A DNA stretch of 64,000 nt. Source: Naumovozyma dairenensis CBS 421. Taxonomy: Eukaryota; Ascomycota; Saccharomycetes; Saccharomycetales; Saccharomycetaceae. The position numbers were made by a program, and so were the translations under genes. The stretch lies in contig NC_016480.1 of assembly GCF_000227115.2 (NCBI RefSeq), positions 1,240,001-1,304,000 on the forward strand. Reading direction: 5' to 3'. A model generated the notes under the pieces. It was not told the origin of the DNA, searched no databases, and saw nothing but the letters and a program-made list of their open reading frames with translations. Shown here piece after piece: positions 62,901 to 64,000 of the stretch (its first letter is position 1; every line of letters starts with the position of its first letter).

Positions 62901-63027
62901 AGTTCTTAACAATTATTCTGAAGAGAAATTAAAGAGACATGCGGCTTATAACTCGATTATTATTTATCAAGAAAGTGGGAATATTGAACTAGCAAACTCT
63001 CTAATGAGGGACTATTTAACGATATAA
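59911..63027 (+). CDS. TFC4: TFIIIC subunit tau131
   Basis: A 1038-aa TPR protein (S. cerevisiae Tfc4 is 1025 aa). In TFIIIC tau-A it binds upstream of the start site of tRNA genes and recruits TFIIIB through Brf1. The start is the ATG before IATSQNAENESNIDIRL; the frame extends eight codons upstream only to a TTG. The N-terminal 100 residues are acidic. TPR arrays occupy about 125-300 and 470-600 (NEAFVRSDLQVAERLYNEVI, DYDRIEDAIDLYIKIFE, EPLGRCYKETEQYALAKDYY), separated by an acidic loop (SSDEEGEDEKVDDNSDEEEE). More TPRs lie near the C terminus. Confidence 0.95.
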   Translation: MIATSQNAENESNIDIRLTDDHEHEEESLYGDVDDLRLLINDSDNDMNDNGDGLLTDEESMGNESLLAEFSDNEEISEDDEQNFMDAIREANNFKVKNKNKNGKKSKRKGGLAKMLKERVLDPEVAQLLSEANEAFVRSDLQVAERLYNEVIKKDARNFAAYETLGEIYQLQGRLNDCCNSWFLAAHINSTDWEFWKVVAILSADLDHIRQAIYCFSRVCALNHEEWESLYRRSLLYKKIGQIGRALEGFQKLYSHNPFNSNILRELAVLYVDYDRIEDAIDLYIKIFEANVARREAIVEASENAIESSDEEGEDEKVDDNSDEEEEEEDGDEDMAFLKDNEDMQLYPGVNWKKLNSKHKCLPFDWSSLNIMTELYLKLPIGGSSGINTIKKCARWIERRENQIFWDDVTDDSEFDDRRFKNGRFDALPQMEKDKKYFLPIDIRVRLGLLRLENEHYLEAMTHFQYLYDEDFEEIADLYFEVALALTKMEKYQEAIDFFLPLLNVEDYQSIELYEPLGRCYKETEQYALAKDYYETVVEMDGTNVENILMLAEITYQLGNTDMFKELLARAKDLRKEQEDEYIGSMNKPIEEVSDDGTTSKPLLEDSLYRKASYKKKKTPQDAERERIDRERKIVSKVLKKYKRLDALNLGLEQEDPSAITAWIDTVFDLVDVFSSVKNFFMKSRSKKFVGIIRRTKNLNTVVDYKIERLSKLSEGDVLSDEFPLLDERVILTSTTELRGLTYDQWFELFMKLALTIARYQSIEDAISVIETAQDVNVFNQDPERVKMMKFIKLAIILQDKNQDEETITEHLRGLLNQFQFNRKVFQIFCYCLCKGRTSLNIVSSTVQQKFFLRQLKAFDSLRYDTHVNGQASITNTAVTNPEKKSSLYLYYIYAVLLYSSRGFVSSLQYLSWLEDEIPDDPMVNLLMGLSHLHRSMQRLTAHRHFQILHGLRYLFRYHDIRSTKYTELEKQEADYNIGRAFHLIGLVSIAITYYDKVLNNYSEEKLKRHAAYNSIIIYQESGNIELANSLMRDYLTI

Positions 63028-63546
63028 TTTTGTTGGTAGGATTTATGGTTAACTAACAGTTTTATTCAAAGAAAAGATCATTCAGTAGAATTTTACACTG
63101 TTTAATTTACATTAAGTGTTCCACCACAGCCTATATGTATAGACATTGAATTATTTTTGCATAAACACTAAATGACGGCGTATGATGAGACATGTTGGGA
63201 CAAAATATACAAGGTGAACTCCTATGGCACTCAGACTTTATTTGATGAAAGCTAGAGCCAAATGTAGCCCAAAAATGTTTTTTTTATGTAGCAATTCCTA
63301 TATATTGTATTTAATTTTGAAAATGCTCACAGAATTTAGTATTCACAATTGTACTATGTATAATAAATAGTAATGACTTTTTTAGTAGTTTCATTGCCCG
63401 TAGTTACGGAACGCCTGTATACAGACACTATAAAATTAAGGAAAATCTCACCCATAATCGTTTCAAAAACTCCATTGGTAACTAACTAGAGACCCCTGAA
63501 ATATATATTGAGTTATAAACGATATATAGATATTAGTTTGATTTCC
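63028..63546. other. TFC4-FMP46 convergent intergenic region
   Basis: 519 bp of AT-rich 3' flank between two convergent stops. No gene is seen. Confidence 0.5.
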
Positions 63547-63939
63547 TCAACCTTTCAACTTTAACAATTCTTGGATGCTTTTCAGGTCATTACCTATACA
63601 TTTTCTTTCCCAATCTACCCAAAGGGAAACCTTCGGGTTCCATCTTCCTTCTCTGGCACATTTTTGTAGATTAGAACCAAATACTGGATCAAAAGATTCT
63701 AATTTCATTATTCGATGTAGATTTGGGATTTGTGTATTCATGATGATCGGATTGATCTTATACGTATATTTCAATTGATCCAATGTAGGGAACGTGGAAA
63801 CTAACTCTAGGTTGAAGTTATTAGATGTTTCTCCTTTCAAAAACTGGAGGATTGTGGAGCATGATTTATTTAGCTCGAAATTGTCACAAAACAGTGAGAT
63901 TGTTCTTGGACTTTTTTGTAAACTTTTGAACAGAGACAT
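63547..63939 (-). CDS. FMP46: Mitochondrial thioredoxin-fold protein
   Basis: A 130-aa protein similar to S. cerevisiae Fmp46/YKR049C (133 aa), a putative redox protein with a thioredoxin-like fold found in mitochondria. The N-terminal SLFKSLQKSPRTISLFCDN and the segment LVSTFPTLDQLKYTYKI match the family, as does the C-terminal KVSLWVDWERKCIGNDLKSIQELL. C17 and C28 are present but not in a CxxC pair. It restores the chromosome XI order after the BRE4-UFD1-TFC4 block. Confidence 0.88.
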   Translation of the reverse strand: MSLFKSLQKSPRTISLFCDNFELNKSCSTILQFLKGETSNNFNLELVSTFPTLDQLKYTYKINPIIMNTQIPNLHRIMKLESFDPVFGSNLQKCAREGRWNPKVSLWVDWERKCIGNDLKSIQELLKLKG

Positions 63940-64000
63940 ATATAGAGATCTGACAATGATATATTATATATTTTTGAGCAGTTCAATTGTTTCAATGATG

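Noticed and set aside
1..64000. CRISPR array, bacterial operon or prophage features
   Set aside because: The window is yeast nuclear DNA with monocistronic genes; repeats present are microsatellites and transposon remnants only.

Overview
This is a nuclear segment of a budding-yeast genome of the family Saccharomycetaceae. Genes are compact, AT-rich and intron-less, nearly all with a recognisable Saccharomyces cerevisiae counterpart of similar length. The order follows the right arm of S. cerevisiae chromosome XI (YKR023 to YKR049), with two genes found in S. cerevisiae on the duplicated sister segment of chromosome X (GSH1/YJL101C and CCT7/YJL111W). Other chromosome X genes expected in an unduplicated genome (MEF2, PAM16, IME2, UTP10, ASF1) are absent. 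A post-whole-genome-duplication yeast outside Saccharomyces, such as a Naumovozyma or Kazachstania type, fits best; I cannot name the species.

Layout. 1-1.5 kb: no supported gene. 1.5-14.1 kb: a CHS6/BCH2-type exomer cargo adaptor, GSH1, GCN3, RPC37, DBP7 and RQT4. 14.6-34.2 kb: SET3, GMH1, SPO14, a DAL80-type GATA repressor, DID2, CCT7, an MDV1/CAF4 mitochondrial-fission adaptor, SPC34 and KAE1. 34.5-37.8 kb: a mobile-element zone with a tRNA-Asp(GUC) gene, a decayed Ty1/copia-like gag relic about 110 bp from it, and a 360-bp inverted-repeat element that looks like a non-autonomous hAT transposon (MITE). 38.4-53.0 kb: GAP1, a YKR041W homologue, UTH1, SHB17, UIP5, a YKR045C-like gene, PLN1 and NAP1. 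54.6-63.0 kb: BRE4, UFD1 and TFC4, which in S. cerevisiae lie on chromosomes IV and VII. 63.5 kb: FMP46, back on the chromosome XI order. Two N-runs (20 and 64 bases) mark assembly gaps.

The genes are mostly unrelated housekeeping functions placed by ancestral synteny. Functional links do exist: DAL80 and GAP1 belong to the nitrogen-catabolite-repression regulon and both have several GATAAG-type sites upstream. RPC37 and DBP7 share a divergent promoter with RRPE-like and PAC-like motifs typical of ribosome-biogenesis genes. GSH1 has Cbf1-type and Yap1-type sites far upstream.

Several starts were moved inward from the longest open frame because that frame began at a non-ATG codon or because family homology begins later (DBP7, SPO14, DAL80, MDV1/CAF4, SPC34, NAP1, TFC4). 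The most notable observation is the hAT-like MITE 610 bp upstream of GAP1, with 16-bp perfect terminal inverted repeats, an imperfect 8-bp target duplication and an interior packed with CTAGCCTACCC-type subterminal motifs. Comparisons with S. cerevisiae are from general knowledge of its genes and gene order, not from a database search.
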